In this document: piece by piece, positions 20,779 to 31,388 of the stretch
How positions within the stretch are numbered: the first letter of the stretch is position 1
Layout of the letters: every line of letters starts with the position of its first letter
DNA from: Prodigiosinella confusarubida
GTDB lineage: Bacteria; Pseudomonadota; Gammaproteobacteria; Enterobacterales; Enterobacteriaceae
NCBI RefSeq assembly: GCF_002847015.1
Contig: NZ_CP025085.1
Span: 3,100,001 to 3,164,000, forward strand
DNA: 64,000 nucleotides
Direction of reading: 5' to 3'
Program-made: the position numbers and the translations under genes
The notes under the pieces: generated by a model
Database searches by the model: none
What the model saw: the letters and a program-made list of their open reading frames with translations, nothing else
Told to the model about the DNA's origin: nothing

Positions 20779-21648
20779 ATGAACGATAAAGTTTTCTCTC
20801 TCCCCATACTTCAACAAATCACACCTACAATCAGTCAACGTCAGTTAGATCACCTACCGGTGATCGTGGTGGAACATCCGCAAGTTCGTGCTGCCATTAC
20901 ACTACAGGGTGCACACCTGATAAGCTGGCAACCGCAAGGAGAACACCCGGTATTGTGGCTGAGCGACAATACACCGTTTACAGAGAATGTTGCCATCCGC
21001 GGCGGCATACCAATCTGTTTCCCCTGGTTTGGTCCAGTATCAGAACCGAATCATGGCTTTGCTCGTCTGCTGCCGTGGGAGTTCACATCTCACAGTGAAG
21101 ATGAGAAAGGTGTTCACCTGGCATTCACTCTGCGTGATAATGCCAAAACACGCGAACAATGGCCGCATGAATTCACGCTCATTGCACGTTTCAATTTAGG
21201 GAAAGAGTGTCACATTGAATTGGAATCACATGGTGATTACAGCATTACCAGCGCGTTACATGCTTACTTCCAGATTGGTGACATCAAGCAGATCAGTATT
21301 AGCGGTCTGGGCGAGACATTCATTGATAAGGTTAATCAAGGGAAGATAGCAACTCAGCAGGGCGATTTGCGCTTCACCGATCGCACCGATCGCATTTATA
21401 CCCAGCCACAAGCAATCAGTAAAATTCACGATCCTGAATTGCATCGCACTATTGAGATACACCACACTCATCACAGCGATGTTGTGTCATGGAATCCAGG
21501 TGCAGAATTGTCCCACACTATCGCGGATATGACGGATGACGGTTATAAAACATTTGTCTGTGTGGAAACTGCACGCATCAACCAGCCGTTTACCGCGACG
21601 ACACATACGCCAGCCAGGTTATCGACGACCATTAAGATCAAAAAATAG
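20779..21648 (+). CDS. yeaD: Glucose-6-phosphate 1-epimerase-like protein YeaD
   Basis: An aldose-1-epimerase-fold enzyme that interconverts hexose-6-phosphate anomers. The 289-residue protein has the family hallmarks IRGGIPICFPWFGP and NHGFARLLPWEF, with the acid/base residues expected in ALHAYFQIGD and VSWNPGA. The start at 20779 (MNDKVFSLPI) has a plausible ribosome binding site, and an upstream in-frame ATG at 20743 sits on the gapA terminator. It follows gapA as in E. coli and is convergent with yeaE. Confidence 0.92.
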   Translation: MNDKVFSLPILQQITPTISQRQLDHLPVIVVEHPQVRAAITLQGAHLISWQPQGEHPVLWLSDNTPFTENVAIRGGIPICFPWFGPVSEPNHGFARLLPWEFTSHSEDEKGVHLAFTLRDNAKTREQWPHEFTLIARFNLGKECHIELESHGDYSITSALHAYFQIGDIKQISISGLGETFIDKVNQGKIATQQGDLRFTDRTDRIYTQPQAISKIHDPELHRTIEIHHTHHSDVVSWNPGAELSHTIADMTDDGYKTFVCVETARINQPFTATTHTPARLSTTIKIKK

Positions 21649-21664
21649 CCTACGTATTACGTCT

Positions 21665-21688
21665 ATGGCTGGCAGATACCAGCCATAT
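21665..21688. terminator. Hairpin between convergent yeaD and yeaE
   Basis: ATGGCTGG pairs with CCAGCCAT around a 6-base loop and is followed by ATTTCTC. It is a probable shared terminator. Confidence 0.6.
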
Positions 21689-21699
21689 TTCTCGGGTGG

Positions 21700-22554
21700 T
21701 TACACCACGTCCAGCATTTGCTTGTGTGATAGTGCAGGGAAAGCCTTGTCCAACAAGGCAATATCTTCCGTGCTCAATGTTACCGACAGTACCTTTGCGT
21801 TTTCTTTTACATGTACTTCTGAGCTGGCTTTAGGAATGGCGATTACTCCATGCTGGCGAATCACCCAAGCCAATAGTACTTGTGCTGCCGAAAGCCCATG
21901 TCGCCGCGCAACCGTCATCACTGTTGGCGCTTTCAATAAATCACATTTCAACTTTCCAGCCTGTGCCAACGGGCAATACGCCATGACCGGAACATGTCGT
22001 TGTTGACACCACGGTAATAAATCATACTCAATACCACGCGAAGCCAGATGATAAAGAACTTGGTCGGTCATGCACTGTTCACCGCCATTCAACGACCACA
22101 ATTCCTGCATATCATCCACAGCCAGATTGGATACACCCCAACGGCCAATTTTCCCGGCCTGCTGCAATTGCTCCATGGCAGCAATCGTATCCACCAGAGG
22201 AACACCGCCTCGCCAATGCAGCAGATAGAGATCAATATATTCCGTCTGTAAGCGCTTCAGACTACGTTCACAAGCCGTTATGGCTTTCTCACCTCCCGCA
22301 TTATGCGGATAAACCTTAGAAACCAGATACACCTGGTCGCGACGCCCTCGAATAGCTTCGCCTACGACGTCTTCGGCCCCGCCCTCTGCATACATTTCAG
22401 CAGTATCAATCAGTCGTAATCCCTGTTCTATTCCAACTCGCAGCGCCCTGACCTCTTCAGCTTTTTGCTGCGGGTTTTCTCCCATATACCAGGTTCCCTG
22501 ACCGATAGCCGGCACACTCGAACCATCAGGAAATGTTACCGTTTTTACTGCCAT
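21700..22554 (-). CDS. yeaE: Aldo/keto reductase YeaE
   Basis: An NADPH-dependent aldo/keto reductase active on methylglyoxal and other aldehydes in E. coli. At 284 residues it is identical in length to E. coli YeaE. The catalytic tetrad is recognisable: Asp and Tyr in RLIDTAEMYAEGGAED, Lys in YLVSKVYPHNA and His in DLYLLHWRGG. The cofactor segment VIAIPKASSEVHVKEN is near the C terminus. I chose the ATG at 22554 (MAVKTVTFPDGS), the family start. The open frame reaches 22596 but is not conserved. Confidence 0.93.
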   Translation of the reverse strand: MAVKTVTFPDGSSVPAIGQGTWYMGENPQQKAEEVRALRVGIEQGLRLIDTAEMYAEGGAEDVVGEAIRGRRDQVYLVSKVYPHNAGGEKAITACERSLKRLQTEYIDLYLLHWRGGVPLVDTIAAMEQLQQAGKIGRWGVSNLAVDDMQELWSLNGGEQCMTDQVLYHLASRGIEYDLLPWCQQRHVPVMAYCPLAQAGKLKCDLLKAPTVMTVARRHGLSAAQVLLAWVIRQHGVIAIPKASSEVHVKENAKVLSVTLSTEDIALLDKAFPALSHKQMLDVV

Positions 22555-22671
22555 AATTGTCGGGCCTCTTTCTACGTGGGCAACACTAAACTTCACGCAC
22601 TGAAAGTATGCAAATAGAGTAACAGCGCCCCATTACTGTGCAACAAGCGCACAATAGGTGAGCAGAACAAC

Positions 22672-23421
22672 TCAGAAAGTATAACTAACTCCTGCACCGA
22701 ACAGCAGACTGTAGTTTTTATCTACTATCGGGCTATTTTTTACCTCATCAGCCAGATGAGTGTAACGGCTGGTTACCCACGCGTTCCATTTTTGACTGAT
22801 TTTGTAGTTTGCTAGCAGTTCCACATAAGGAGACCAACTGTCATTCGGGTTATAGCTACTCAAGCCCGAACGTGCGGATTCACTATCAGAAACACCATAA
22901 TAATAGCGGTTCTGATTCTTGCTGTCCCAAGTTACCCCGACACCAGGTGTTATGCTCCAGTCGTCCATGTTAAAACGATACAAATAGGCGAGATCCCCGG
23001 TAAGACCATTACTGTTATCCAACGTATCCCCTACCAGTGACGTGCGTATTGTCCCCCAATCTTCATCATGCCTATATGCAATACCGGCCATCAACGTACT
23101 ACGGCGTCTATCTAACTTCTGTACTTGGGCATCACTACTATCGCTGGGCTTGAAACCAAAGGGAAAATAACTGGCAGTTAGCGAAAGTTTGTTCCGCTCA
23201 TCATTCCATAGGTAATATCCCCCTCCCAAGCCATGAAAATAAAAATTTTCACTCTCATAGGAAAAAAATGGAAAGGGATCTACATGAGTATCGTCTCCCT
23301 TATATACCGAGTTTTCCCCGATAATCCCTCCCCCTAATGCGAATTCGCCCGCATAAGCAGAGGATGCGACTAACGTTCCGGTAACCAATACCGTTAAAAG
23401 TGATAGTTGACATTTTTTCAC
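22672..23421 (-). CDS. mipA: MltA-interacting outer membrane scaffold protein MipA
   Basis: A 249-residue outer-membrane protein that in E. coli bridges the lytic transglycosylase MltA and PBP1B. It has a signal peptide (MKKCQLSLLTVL...SSAYA, cleavage after about residue 24) and then alternating beta strands rich in aromatic residues, ending in the terminal aromatic motif (YTF) required for outer-membrane assembly. Its orientation is opposite to yeaG, with a 469-base divergent interval. Confidence 0.92.
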   Translation of the reverse strand: MKKCQLSLLTVLVTGTLVASSAYAGEFALGGGIIGENSVYKGDDTHVDPFPFFSYESENFYFHGLGGGYYLWNDERNKLSLTASYFPFGFKPSDSSDAQVQKLDRRRSTLMAGIAYRHDEDWGTIRTSLVGDTLDNSNGLTGDLAYLYRFNMDDWSITPGVGVTWDSKNQNRYYYGVSDSESARSGLSSYNPNDSWSPYVELLANYKISQKWNAWVTSRYTHLADEVKNSPIVDKNYSLLFGAGVSYTF

Positions 23422-23766
23422 AGTTATCTGTTTCCTGTTCAGATTTGCATCGTATTAAGATTGAGTCGTTATCATTTCTGGCAGTTACCCGATCAACCAC
23501 TTCTAGCAGTTACTTGTCCAACCAGATTGGAGGCTGATACATAGTAACCACTTTATCTGTTAAAAACGATAACAATTCGAATGCACATGTTAGCTATGGC
23601 AAATGATATTATATGTAATGCTACTGAAGTGAGTCATTGAAATATCTTAAAAAATGTTGGGAGAATAGAGGAAATTTCACGGATGCAAACTACGCTTTAA
23701 ACAGAAGGAGAAATTTTCCTTGAGTTCATGCTGTAAATTTATTATCACAGCACTCTGCACCACAAG

Positions 23767-23783
23767 TTGGCATAAGGGTTGCT
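23767..23783 (+). promoter_or_regulatory. Sigma-54 promoter of yeaG-yeaH
   Basis: TTGGCATAAGGGTTGCT matches the -24/-12 consensus with the obligatory GG and GC separated by ten bases. It lies about 110 bases upstream of the yeaG ATG. E. coli yeaGH is known to be transcribed by sigma-54 under NtrC control. The remaining divergent interval (23422-23890) also holds the mipA promoter, which I cannot place exactly. Confidence 0.75.
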
Positions 23784-23890
23784 GTACTCAGAGAGAGTTT
23801 CTTCTTTTGGGAGAGCCAACCATTATATAGGCCACATGCATTCTATTCGCTCTCTTACTCTGTGTTAATCGACGAAGGACGGGCATCGCT

Positions 23891-25825
23891 ATGAACATAT
23901 TTGATCACTACCGTCAGCGCTACGACGCTGCCAAAGATGAAGAGTTCACTCTGCAGGAATTTCTTGCCATCTGTCAGCAGGATCGCAGTGCGTATGCAAA
24001 TGCTGCCGAACGGTTATTAATGGCCATTGGCGATCCAGTAATGGTGGACACCGCACAGGAATCGCGTCTGTCCCGTTTATTTTCTAACCGGGTGATTGCC
24101 CGGTATCCTGCGTTTGAAGAATTCTATGGCATGGAGGAAGCGATTGAACAGATCGTGTCTTATCTCAGACATGCCTCACAGGGTTTGGAAGAGAAAAAAC
24201 AGATTCTCTATTTGCTGGGTCCGGTTGGTGGGGGGAAATCATCCTTGGCGGAACGCCTAAAAGTACTGATGCAGCGAGTGCCCATTTATGTGCTCAGCGC
24301 CAATGGCGAACGGAGTCCGGTTAACGATCATCCGCTAAGTCTGTTTAATCCACAGGAAGATGCCTCTATTCTGGAAAAAGAGTACAACATTCCCCGTCGT
24401 TATCTCGGCACAATCATGTCCCCATGGGCAGCTAAACGCCTACAGGAGTTTGGCGGAGACGTTACCAAATTCCGTGTTGTTAAGGTCTGGCCGTCAATTC
24501 TGGGCCAACTGGCTATTGCCAAAACCGAACCTGGCGATGAAAACAATCAAGATATTTCAGCCCTGGTCGGCAAAGTAGACATCCGTAAACTGGAACATTA
24601 TGCTCAAAACGATCCCGATGCCTACGGGTATTCCGGTGCATTGTGCCGTGCCAACCAAGGCATAATGGAGTTCGTGGAAATGTTCAAAGCACCGATTAAA
24701 GTGCTGCATCCATTGTTGACTGCGACTCAGGAAGGCAACTATAACGGTACGGAAGGCATCGCGGCCCTGCCATTCAACGGTATTATTCTGGCCCACTCCA
24801 ACGAATCCGAATGGGTACAATTCCGTAATAATAAAAACAATGAGGCCTTTCTTGACCGTGTTTATATCGTGAAAGTTCCTTATTGTCTGAGAGTGTCTGA
24901 AGAGGTCAAAATTTACGATAAATTACTGAAAAACAGTGAATTATCAGACTCTCCTTGTGCACCTGGCACGCTGGAAATGCTGGCTCGTTTCTCCATATTG
25001 TCACGGCTTAAAGACCCGGAAAATTCCAGCCTTTATTCAAAAATGCGGGTCTATGATGGTGAAAGTCTGAAAGATACTGACCCTAAATCAAAATCATATC
25101 AGGAATACCGTGACTATGCCGGTGTGGACGAGGGAATGACTGGCCTTTCCACCCGCTTCGCCTTCAAAATTCTGTCTCGAGTATTTAACTTCGATCACGG
25201 TGAAGTGGCAGCAAATCCAGTACATCTGTTTTATGTGTTAGAGCAACAGATTGAGCGTGAACAATTCCCACAAGATATAGCGGAAAAATATCTGGAGTAT
25301 CTGAAAGGCTATCTGATTCCAAAATATGCGGAATTTATTGGCAAAGAAATTCAGACCGCCTATCTCGAATCCTACTCGGAATATGGACAAAACATTTTCG
25401 ATCGCTATGTCACCTACGCCGACTTCTGGATTCAGGATCAAGAATACCGAGATCCAGATACCGGACAATTGTTTGATCGTGAATCGCTTAACGCCGAGCT
25501 GGAAAAAATCGAAAAACCGGCTGGTATCAGCAATCCAAAAGATTTTCGTAACGAAATTGTCAATTTTGTGCTGCGTGCCCGAGCCAACAACAATGGGCAT
25601 AATCCAAACTGGACCAGCTATGAGAAATTGCGCACCGTCATTGAGAAAAAAATGTTCTCCAACACGGAAGAGTTGTTGCCGGTCATTTCGTTTAATACCA
25701 AAACCTCGACAGACGAACAGAAAAAACATGATGACTTCGTTGACCGCATGATGGAAAAAGGCTACACCCGGAAACAGGTTCGCTTGTTGTGCGAATGGTA
25801 TCTGCGTGTGAGGAAGTCGTCTTGA
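23891..25825 (+). CDS. yeaG: PrkA-family serine protein kinase YeaG
   Basis: A 644-residue AAA+/PrkA kinase, the same length as E. coli YeaG, involved in the response to nitrogen starvation and stationary phase. The P-loop is [16 protein letters not shown] (about residue 110), followed by AAA+ motifs. The C-terminal PrkA kinase-like region (about 390-640) includes [19 protein letters not shown]. It starts an operon with yeaH (37-base gap). Transcription is likely nitrogen-regulated through the sigma-54 promoter upstream. Confidence 0.96.
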   Translation: MNIFDHYRQRYDAAKDEEFTLQEFLAICQQDRSAYANAAERLLMAIGDPVMVDTAQESRLSRLFSNRVIARYPAFEEFYGMEEAIEQIVSYLRHASQGLEEKKQILYLLGPVGGGKSSLAERLKVLMQRVPIYVLSANGERSPVNDHPLSLFNPQEDASILEKEYNIPRRYLGTIMSPWAAKRLQEFGGDVTKFRVVKVWPSILGQLAIAKTEPGDENNQDISALVGKVDIRKLEHYAQNDPDAYGYSGALCRANQGIMEFVEMFKAPIKVLHPLLTATQEGNYNGTEGIAALPFNGIILAHSNESEWVQFRNNKNNEAFLDRVYIVKVPYCLRVSEEVKIYDKLLKNSELSDSPCAPGTLEMLARFSILSRLKDPENSSLYSKMRVYDGESLKDTDPKSKSYQEYRDYAGVDEGMTGLSTRFAFKILSRVFNFDHGEVAANPVHLFYVLEQQIEREQFPQDIAEKYLEYLKGYLIPKYAEFIGKEIQTAYLESYSEYGQNIFDRYVTYADFWIQDQEYRDPDTGQLFDRESLNAELEKIEKPAGISNPKDFRNEIVNFVLRARANNNGHNPNWTSYEKLRTVIEKKMFSNTEELLPVISFNTKTSTDEQKKHDDFVDRMMEKGYTRKQVRLLCEWYLRVRKSS

Positions 25826-25862
25826 TGCAGCATATCGCCAGGCAACATCGTTTGGGGGAATC

Positions 25863-27137
25863 ATGGCCTATTTCATTGATCGACGGCTAAACGGAAAAAA
25901 CAAAAGCGCGGTTAACCGCCAGCGCTTTTTACGCCGTTACAAGTCGCAAATAAAACAGTCGATTTCCGAGGCCATCAACAAGCGTTCGGTAACCGATATA
26001 GATAACGGGGAATCCATCTCGATTCCTAATGCAGATATCAGCGAGCCGACGTTCCATCAAGGCCAGGGGGGCGTGCGCCATCGTGTCCATCCAGGCAATG
26101 ACCACTTTGTCGAGAATGACAAGATCGAGCGGCCGCCGAGCGGAGGTGGCAGCGGTTCTGGTCAGGGGGACGCCAGCCAGGACGGTGAAGGACAAGATGA
26201 ATTTGTCTTTCAGATTTCAAAAGATGAATATCTTGACCTGTTGTTTGAGGATCTGGCTCTACCAAACTTGAAAAAAAACCAGCACCAACAGTTGACTGAA
26301 TATAAAACACATCGGGCAGGCTATACCGCCAATGGTGTTCCTGCCAATATCAGCGTGGTACGTTCACTGCAAAACTCCCTCGCCCGTCGAATGGCAATGA
26401 CTGCTGGGAAACGCCGTGAACTGCATCAACGGGAAGAAGACCTCGCGTTACTGGAAAATACCGAGCCAGTGCAATTATTGGAAGAAGAACGCCTGCGTAA
26501 GGAAATTGCCGAACTACGTCAACGTATTGACAGAGTGCCATTTATTGACAGCTTTGATCTACGTTACAAAAACTATGAGCGGCGACCCGAACCTTCGAGC
26601 CAGGCCGTCATGTTCTGTCTGATGGATGTGTCAGGGTCAATGGACCAGGCAACAAAAGATATCGCCAAGCGCTTTTATATTCTGCTGTACCTGTTCCTCA
26701 GCAGAACCTATAAAAATGTTGAGGTGATATATATTCGCCACCATACTCAGGCCAAAGAGGTCGACGAGCAGGAATTTTTCTACTCACAGGAAACCGGGGG
26801 CACAATTGTCTCCAGCGCCCTGAAATTGATGGAGGAAGTGGTAAAAGAACGTTACGACCCTGCACAGTGGAACATTTATGCAGCACAAGCTTCAGATGGC
26901 GACAATTGGGCTGATGACTCACCGCTATGCCATGATCTGTTGGCTACCCATCTGCTGCCAATAGTACGGTACTACAGCTATATAGAGATTACTCGCCGTT
27001 CTCATCAAACCTTGTGGCGAGAATATGAACTGCTGCGGGATAAATTCGATAACTTTGCCATGCAACATATCCGCGATCAGGCTGATATCTACCCAGTGTT
27101 CCGGGAATTGTTCCATAAACAAACAGTTGAAAAATAA
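25863..27137 (+). CDS. yeaH: DUF444 protein YeaH
   Basis: A 424-residue partner of YeaG with a C-terminal von Willebrand-A-like domain whose metal site is visible as [17 protein letters not shown] (about residue 255), a DxSxS motif. The N-terminal half is charged and low in complexity (a Gly/Ser run [18 protein letters not shown] near residue 95). YeaH acts with YeaG in stress signalling. The molecular activity is not known. It is the second gene of the yeaG operon, and the 3' end is convergent with dadA, with a hairpin between them. Confidence 0.95.
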   Translation: MAYFIDRRLNGKNKSAVNRQRFLRRYKSQIKQSISEAINKRSVTDIDNGESISIPNADISEPTFHQGQGGVRHRVHPGNDHFVENDKIERPPSGGGSGSGQGDASQDGEGQDEFVFQISKDEYLDLLFEDLALPNLKKNQHQQLTEYKTHRAGYTANGVPANISVVRSLQNSLARRMAMTAGKRRELHQREEDLALLENTEPVQLLEEERLRKEIAELRQRIDRVPFIDSFDLRYKNYERRPEPSSQAVMFCLMDVSGSMDQATKDIAKRFYILLYLFLSRTYKNVEVIYIRHHTQAKEVDEQEFFYSQETGGTIVSSALKLMEEVVKERYDPAQWNIYAAQASDGDNWADDSPLCHDLLATHLLPIVRYYSYIEITRRSHQTLWREYELLRDKFDNFAMQHIRDQADIYPVFRELFHKQTVEK

Positions 27138-27146
27138 TCAGTTATC

Positions 27147-27172
27147 AGCCAGCATTGGATCGTGCTGGCTGA
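27147..27172 (+). terminator. Hairpin after yeaH
   Basis: AGCCAGCA and TGCTGGCT form an 8-base stem with an 8-base loop just after the yeaH stop. It lacks a long T-run, so it is a moderate terminator call. Confidence 0.5.
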
Positions 27173-27280
27173 CCATTTCTCAATTATTCATCTCAGTTTA
27201 ATCATTCTTTAACCAAGCGACTTGTGTTTTATCTTTCAATATGTCTTTAGCCTATCGCCGGTCAGCGCAACATGGGAAGA

Positions 27281-28531
27281 TTAGGCATAACGGGAAAATG
27301 ATAGGTCATCTGATTCAATATCCGGCGTTTTTTCAGAGATAATATCCGCCAAGAGCTGCCCTGAGCCACAGGCCATGGTCCATCCCAATGTGCCATGGCC
27401 CGTATTTAGATACAGATTTTGCAGCGGCGAACGTCCAACCAGCGGAGTACCATCTGGAGTCATCGGTCGCAGACCAGTCCAAAACGTTGCCTGCTCTATC
27501 GATCCGCAATGAGGGTATAGATCGCGGACCACCATCTCCAGCGTTTCACGCCGTTTAGGATTCAGCGAAAGATCAAACCCAGAGATCTCTGCCATACCCC
27601 CGACACGAATACGTTGATCAAACCGGGTAATAGCGACTTTATAGGTTTCATCCAGTACAGTCGAAACCGGAGCACTCGCTTCATCCGTTAACGGAATAGT
27701 CAAAGAGTAACCTTTCAAAGGATAGACCGGGATTTTGAACCACTGCTGCAGTAAATTGGCAGAATAAGAACCACATGCCACGACATAAGCATCAGCAGTG
27801 ATTTTTTCGCCATCGCATTGCACACCGGCAACCCGCTGCCCCGCTACCTCCAGGTACTGGACAGTATGACCGAAACGAAACGTTACGCCTGCCGCCGCCG
27901 CCATCTGCGCCAGTTGTTTGGTAAACAGCTGGCAGTCACCGGTTTCGTCATGAGGCAAGCGCAATCCCCCAGTCAGACGGTGACTGACACCGGCCAAAGC
28001 AGGCTCTACGGTTATCAGTTCGGATGTCTCCAGCAATTGATAGGGAACGCCTGCATCCTGCAACACCGCGATATCACGGTAAGCGTTCTCATATTGCTGC
28101 TGGGTACGAAACAACTGCAATGTCCCGCCCTGCCGGCCTTCATAATGAATAGCTGTTTTTTCACGTAATACCTGCAGGCAATCACGACTGTATTCCGCCA
28201 GTCGGACCATCCGAGCCTTATTAATCTTGTAATGTGAAGTGTCACAGTTGAGCAACATTTGCCACATCCAACGCAATTGTTCTGTCGAAAAATCGGGACG
28301 AATAGCCAATGGTGCATGGCGTTGAAACAACCATTTTATCGCTTTAATCGGTATACCCGGCGCAGCCCAGGGAGCAGAGTAACCGGGAGAAATCTGTCCG
28401 GCGTTACCGGCACTGGTTTCCTGTGCTGGTTCTGGCTGCCGATCAATAACAGTGACCTCGTGCCCTGCCTGTGTTAGATACCAGGCCGAACTGACACCAA
28501 CAACACCACTCCCTAAAATAACCACCTTCAT
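27281..28531 (-). CDS. dadA: D-amino acid dehydrogenase small subunit DadA
   Basis: A membrane-associated flavoenzyme that oxidises D-alanine and other D-amino acids to keto acids, passing electrons to quinone. The N-terminal dinucleotide motif [18 protein letters not shown] and the following [19 protein letters not shown] are family hallmarks. The C-terminal FAD signature is [18 protein letters not shown]. The product is 416 residues, close to other enterobacterial DadA, with no visible damage. The alanine racemase gene dadX that usually follows dadA is absent, since yeaH lies there instead. Confidence 0.94.
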   Translation of the reverse strand: MKVVILGSGVVGVSSAWYLTQAGHEVTVIDRQPEPAQETSAGNAGQISPGYSAPWAAPGIPIKAIKWLFQRHAPLAIRPDFSTEQLRWMWQMLLNCDTSHYKINKARMVRLAEYSRDCLQVLREKTAIHYEGRQGGTLQLFRTQQQYENAYRDIAVLQDAGVPYQLLETSELITVEPALAGVSHRLTGGLRLPHDETGDCQLFTKQLAQMAAAAGVTFRFGHTVQYLEVAGQRVAGVQCDGEKITADAYVVACGSYSANLLQQWFKIPVYPLKGYSLTIPLTDEASAPVSTVLDETYKVAITRFDQRIRVGGMAEISGFDLSLNPKRRETLEMVVRDLYPHCGSIEQATFWTGLRPMTPDGTPLVGRSPLQNLYLNTGHGTLGWTMACGSGQLLADIISEKTPDIESDDLSFSRYA

Positions 28532-28818
28532 CGTTACTTATCTCCCCATCCTTTGCTTTTTTGCCGCGAAATCTGCTGAATAAAGGCTCTTATACTGGAA
28601 TAAAAGACTACTTTAGCATTTAGATAATAATTGTCATCAATTGCAGATATAGTTTTTATCTATTATGAGAGGCAGTAGACTGGACGTATGATTGAATATC
28701 GACCCTAACTTGCTTTTTCTGCCAAGCTACCGATTTACCATCATTTTTCCCAGATTGAACTACGATTTAGTTATGTCGGCACGATAATGTGATGACAGCA
28801 ATTGTGAGGGGCGCACTG

Positions 28819-30354
28819 ATGGCTATGACGATTGATGATCGGATACAAAACCCACAACGTCTGAATGATGGACCTGACTGGACGTTCGATTTATTGCAAA
28901 TCTATCTGGATGAGATAGATCGGGTAGCCAAACTGTACCGGTTGGATACCTATCCTCACCAAATTGAAGTAATCACCTCCGAACAAATGATGGATGCCTA
29001 TTCCAGTATTGGGATGCCCATCAATTATGCACACTGGTCATTTGGTAAGAAATTTATTGAAACAGAACAGCGCTACAAGCATGGTCAACAAGGGCTAGCG
29101 TATGAAATCGTTATCAACTCTGATCCTTGCATCGCCTACCTGATGGAAGAAAATACCATGACAATGCAAGCGTTGGTAATAGCCCATGCCTGTTATGGAC
29201 ACAATTCTTTCTTCAAAGGAAATTATCTGTTTCGTAGTTGGACCGATGCCAGTTCAATCATTGATTACTTAATATTTGCCCGTCAATATATTGCACAGTG
29301 TGAAGAGCGTTATGGTGTTGATGAAGTCGAACGGCTATTAGATTCTTGCCATGCATTGATGAGCTACGGTGTTGACCGCTACAAACGCCCACAAAAGATC
29401 TCACTGGAAGAGGAAAAGTCACGTCAAAAAAGCCGCGAAGCTTACCTGCAAAGTCAGGTCAATGATTTGTGGAAGACGCTTCCACGCAAAGAGCAGGAAA
29501 TCTCACCAGAAAAATCACGTCGTTTCCCATCAGAACCTCAGGAAAATCTGCTTTACTTTATGGAGAAAAATGCGCCGTTACTTGAACCATGGCAGCGTGA
29601 AATACTTCGTATCGTGCGGAAAATAAGCCAGTACTATTATCCGCAAAAACAAACACAGGTTATGAATGAAGGTTGGGCCACATTCTGGCACTACACCATC
29701 CTTAATCACCTCTATGATGAGGGGCGGGTATCTGATCGTTTTATGATGGAATTTCTGCACAGCCATACTAATGTCATTTACCAGCCGCCTTACAATAGCC
29801 CTTACTACAATGGTATTAATCCGTATGCATTGGGTTTTGCCATGTTCCAGGATATCAAACGCATCTGCCAGAATCCGACGGATGAAGATCGTTATTGGTT
29901 CCCGGATACTGCCGGCAAGGACTGGTTAGATACTCTGCACTTCGCCATGCAGAATTTTAAGGATGAAAGTTTTATCAGTCAGTTCCTGTCACCCAAGATA
30001 ATGCGTGATTTCCGTCTGTTTACCGTATTGGATGACGACAACAACAATTACCTCGAAATTGCGGCAATCCATGATGAAAAAGGCTATCACAAAATTCGGC
30101 AGGAACTTTCTGCCCAATACAATCTGAGTAATATAGAACCTAATATTCAGATTTGGAATGTGGATTTACGAGGCAACCGTTCATTGACACTGCGCTACGT
30201 TCCACAGAACCGGGCTCCACTGGATAAAAGCGCGCATGAAGTGATGAAACACATATACCGACTGTGGGGGTTTGACGTTTATATGGAGCAAATGAACGAG
30301 GATGGCAATATCGAACTGTTAGAACGCTGTCCGCCTCGGAATAATCCGCTATAG
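28819..30354 (+). CDS. ycgB: SpoVR-family protein YcgB
   Basis: A 511-residue cytoplasmic protein, as long as E. coli YcgB (510). It is widely conserved and linked with the YeaG/YeaH pathway in E. coli. Its biochemical activity is not established. The family core EENTMTMQALVIAHACYGHNS carries conserved histidines, and NEGWATFWHYTILNHLYDEG resembles a metal-binding helix (HExxH-like without the exact pattern). The ATG at 28819 is preceded by GAGGGG at good spacing. Co-occurrence with yeaGH within 2 kb is consistent with a shared pathway. Confidence 0.94.
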   Translation: MAMTIDDRIQNPQRLNDGPDWTFDLLQIYLDEIDRVAKLYRLDTYPHQIEVITSEQMMDAYSSIGMPINYAHWSFGKKFIETEQRYKHGQQGLAYEIVINSDPCIAYLMEENTMTMQALVIAHACYGHNSFFKGNYLFRSWTDASSIIDYLIFARQYIAQCEERYGVDEVERLLDSCHALMSYGVDRYKRPQKISLEEEKSRQKSREAYLQSQVNDLWKTLPRKEQEISPEKSRRFPSEPQENLLYFMEKNAPLLEPWQREILRIVRKISQYYYPQKQTQVMNEGWATFWHYTILNHLYDEGRVSDRFMMEFLHSHTNVIYQPPYNSPYYNGINPYALGFAMFQDIKRICQNPTDEDRYWFPDTAGKDWLDTLHFAMQNFKDESFISQFLSPKIMRDFRLFTVLDDDNNNYLEIAAIHDEKGYHKIRQELSAQYNLSNIEPNIQIWNVDLRGNRSLTLRYVPQNRAPLDKSAHEVMKHIYRLWGFDVYMEQMNEDGNIELLERCPPRNNPL

Positions 30355-30389
30355 CTAGAGTTTGCGTTATATCAGCGTACATAACGATA

Positions 30390-30424
30390 AACGGGGAGTC
30401 TGCAGTGCAGATTCCCCGTTATTA
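30390..30424. terminator. Hairpin between convergent ycgB and fadR
   Basis: AACGGGGA-TCTGCA pairs with TGCAGA-TCCCCGTT and is followed by ATTATTG. It is bidirectional and strong. Confidence 0.8.
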
Positions 30425-30438
30425 TTGCCTTCTGACGA

Positions 30439-31158
30439 CTATCGATGACCTTCCGCCAGATCGTGCGGGATGGCACTCTGCATACTGTGCCAAATCACAC
30501 TGCTTTCCTTGCCATAATGACGAACTGTCTCTAATACTTGCTCATAAAGCCCATCATGGCACATGGCATCCAACCGACGATAGAATGCCAACGCCAGCTT
30601 ACGCGCATCCGGGTTAGAGAAATAGTAACGCCCAACGCGTAAATACATCCCTTTTAATCCATTCAGAATTAGCCCATATATCGGATTGCCGGAAGCAAAC
30701 GCCAGCCCACGGAAAATATTGTAATCCAGTTCAGCGACAGCATCAGCGCTATCATTTACTGATTCAACTGGCTTAAGAACTTCCTGAGCTTGTGCTGGAT
30801 TAATCCTCAGTGCCGTGCGAATAAAAATGCCGGCGATATTGGTACGAACAGCTAACAGATTGTCGATCAATTGTGGAACGCTGTCGTGATCCAGTCGAGC
30901 CAGTGTCTCAAGAATATTGAGACCTGACGTTTCCCAAAAGTTATTGATTTTTGTTGGCTTACCGTGCCGAATTGTTAACCAGCCATCACGTGACAACCGC
31001 TGCAATACTTCACGCAGCGTAGTACGTGTCACGCCAATCAGTTCGGAAAGCTCCCTTTCTGCCGGCAGAATGGACCCAGGAGGAAATCGATTATTCCATA
31101 TACTTTCAATAATATACTCTTCCGCGAATCCCGCCGGACTTTGCGCCTTTATAACCAT
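30439..31158 (-). CDS. fadR: Fatty acid metabolism regulator FadR
   Basis: A GntR-family acyl-CoA-responsive regulator that represses fad genes and activates fabA/fabB. At 239 residues it is identical in length to E. coli FadR. The N-terminal winged helix shows the GntR signature [20 protein letters not shown], and the C-terminal acyl-CoA-binding helical domain begins at about residue 80. The ATG at 31158 ([15 protein letters not shown]) is the family start, and an upstream in-frame start at 31188 is less likely. It is divergent from nhaB, the same neighbour as in E. coli. Confidence 0.96.
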   Translation of the reverse strand: MVIKAQSPAGFAEEYIIESIWNNRFPPGSILPAERELSELIGVTRTTLREVLQRLSRDGWLTIRHGKPTKINNFWETSGLNILETLARLDHDSVPQLIDNLLAVRTNIAGIFIRTALRINPAQAQEVLKPVESVNDSADAVAELDYNIFRGLAFASGNPIYGLILNGLKGMYLRVGRYYFSNPDARKLALAFYRRLDAMCHDGLYEQVLETVRHYGKESSVIWHSMQSAIPHDLAEGHR

Positions 31159-31388
31159 AAGTTTATATTCCGTAGCGATGTTTACCAATGAAAGTCAACA
31201 TCATCATACCAAACGAACTCTTCAGCACATAGCATACAGGACTTTAAAAGACAAATTCGACATAAAAACTGTGATTAAAGACAATTCCATTCAAACAAAC
31301 AGGGATATACTTTCCGTTCTGATATAAATTTCTTCAAATACAATTTATATTGTTAAACAATTTTAACGGTAAGGGAAAAAACACGACA

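Noticed and set aside
25238-25864. 208-codon minus-strand frame
   Set aside because: Antisense shadow inside yeaG, which is intact and full length.
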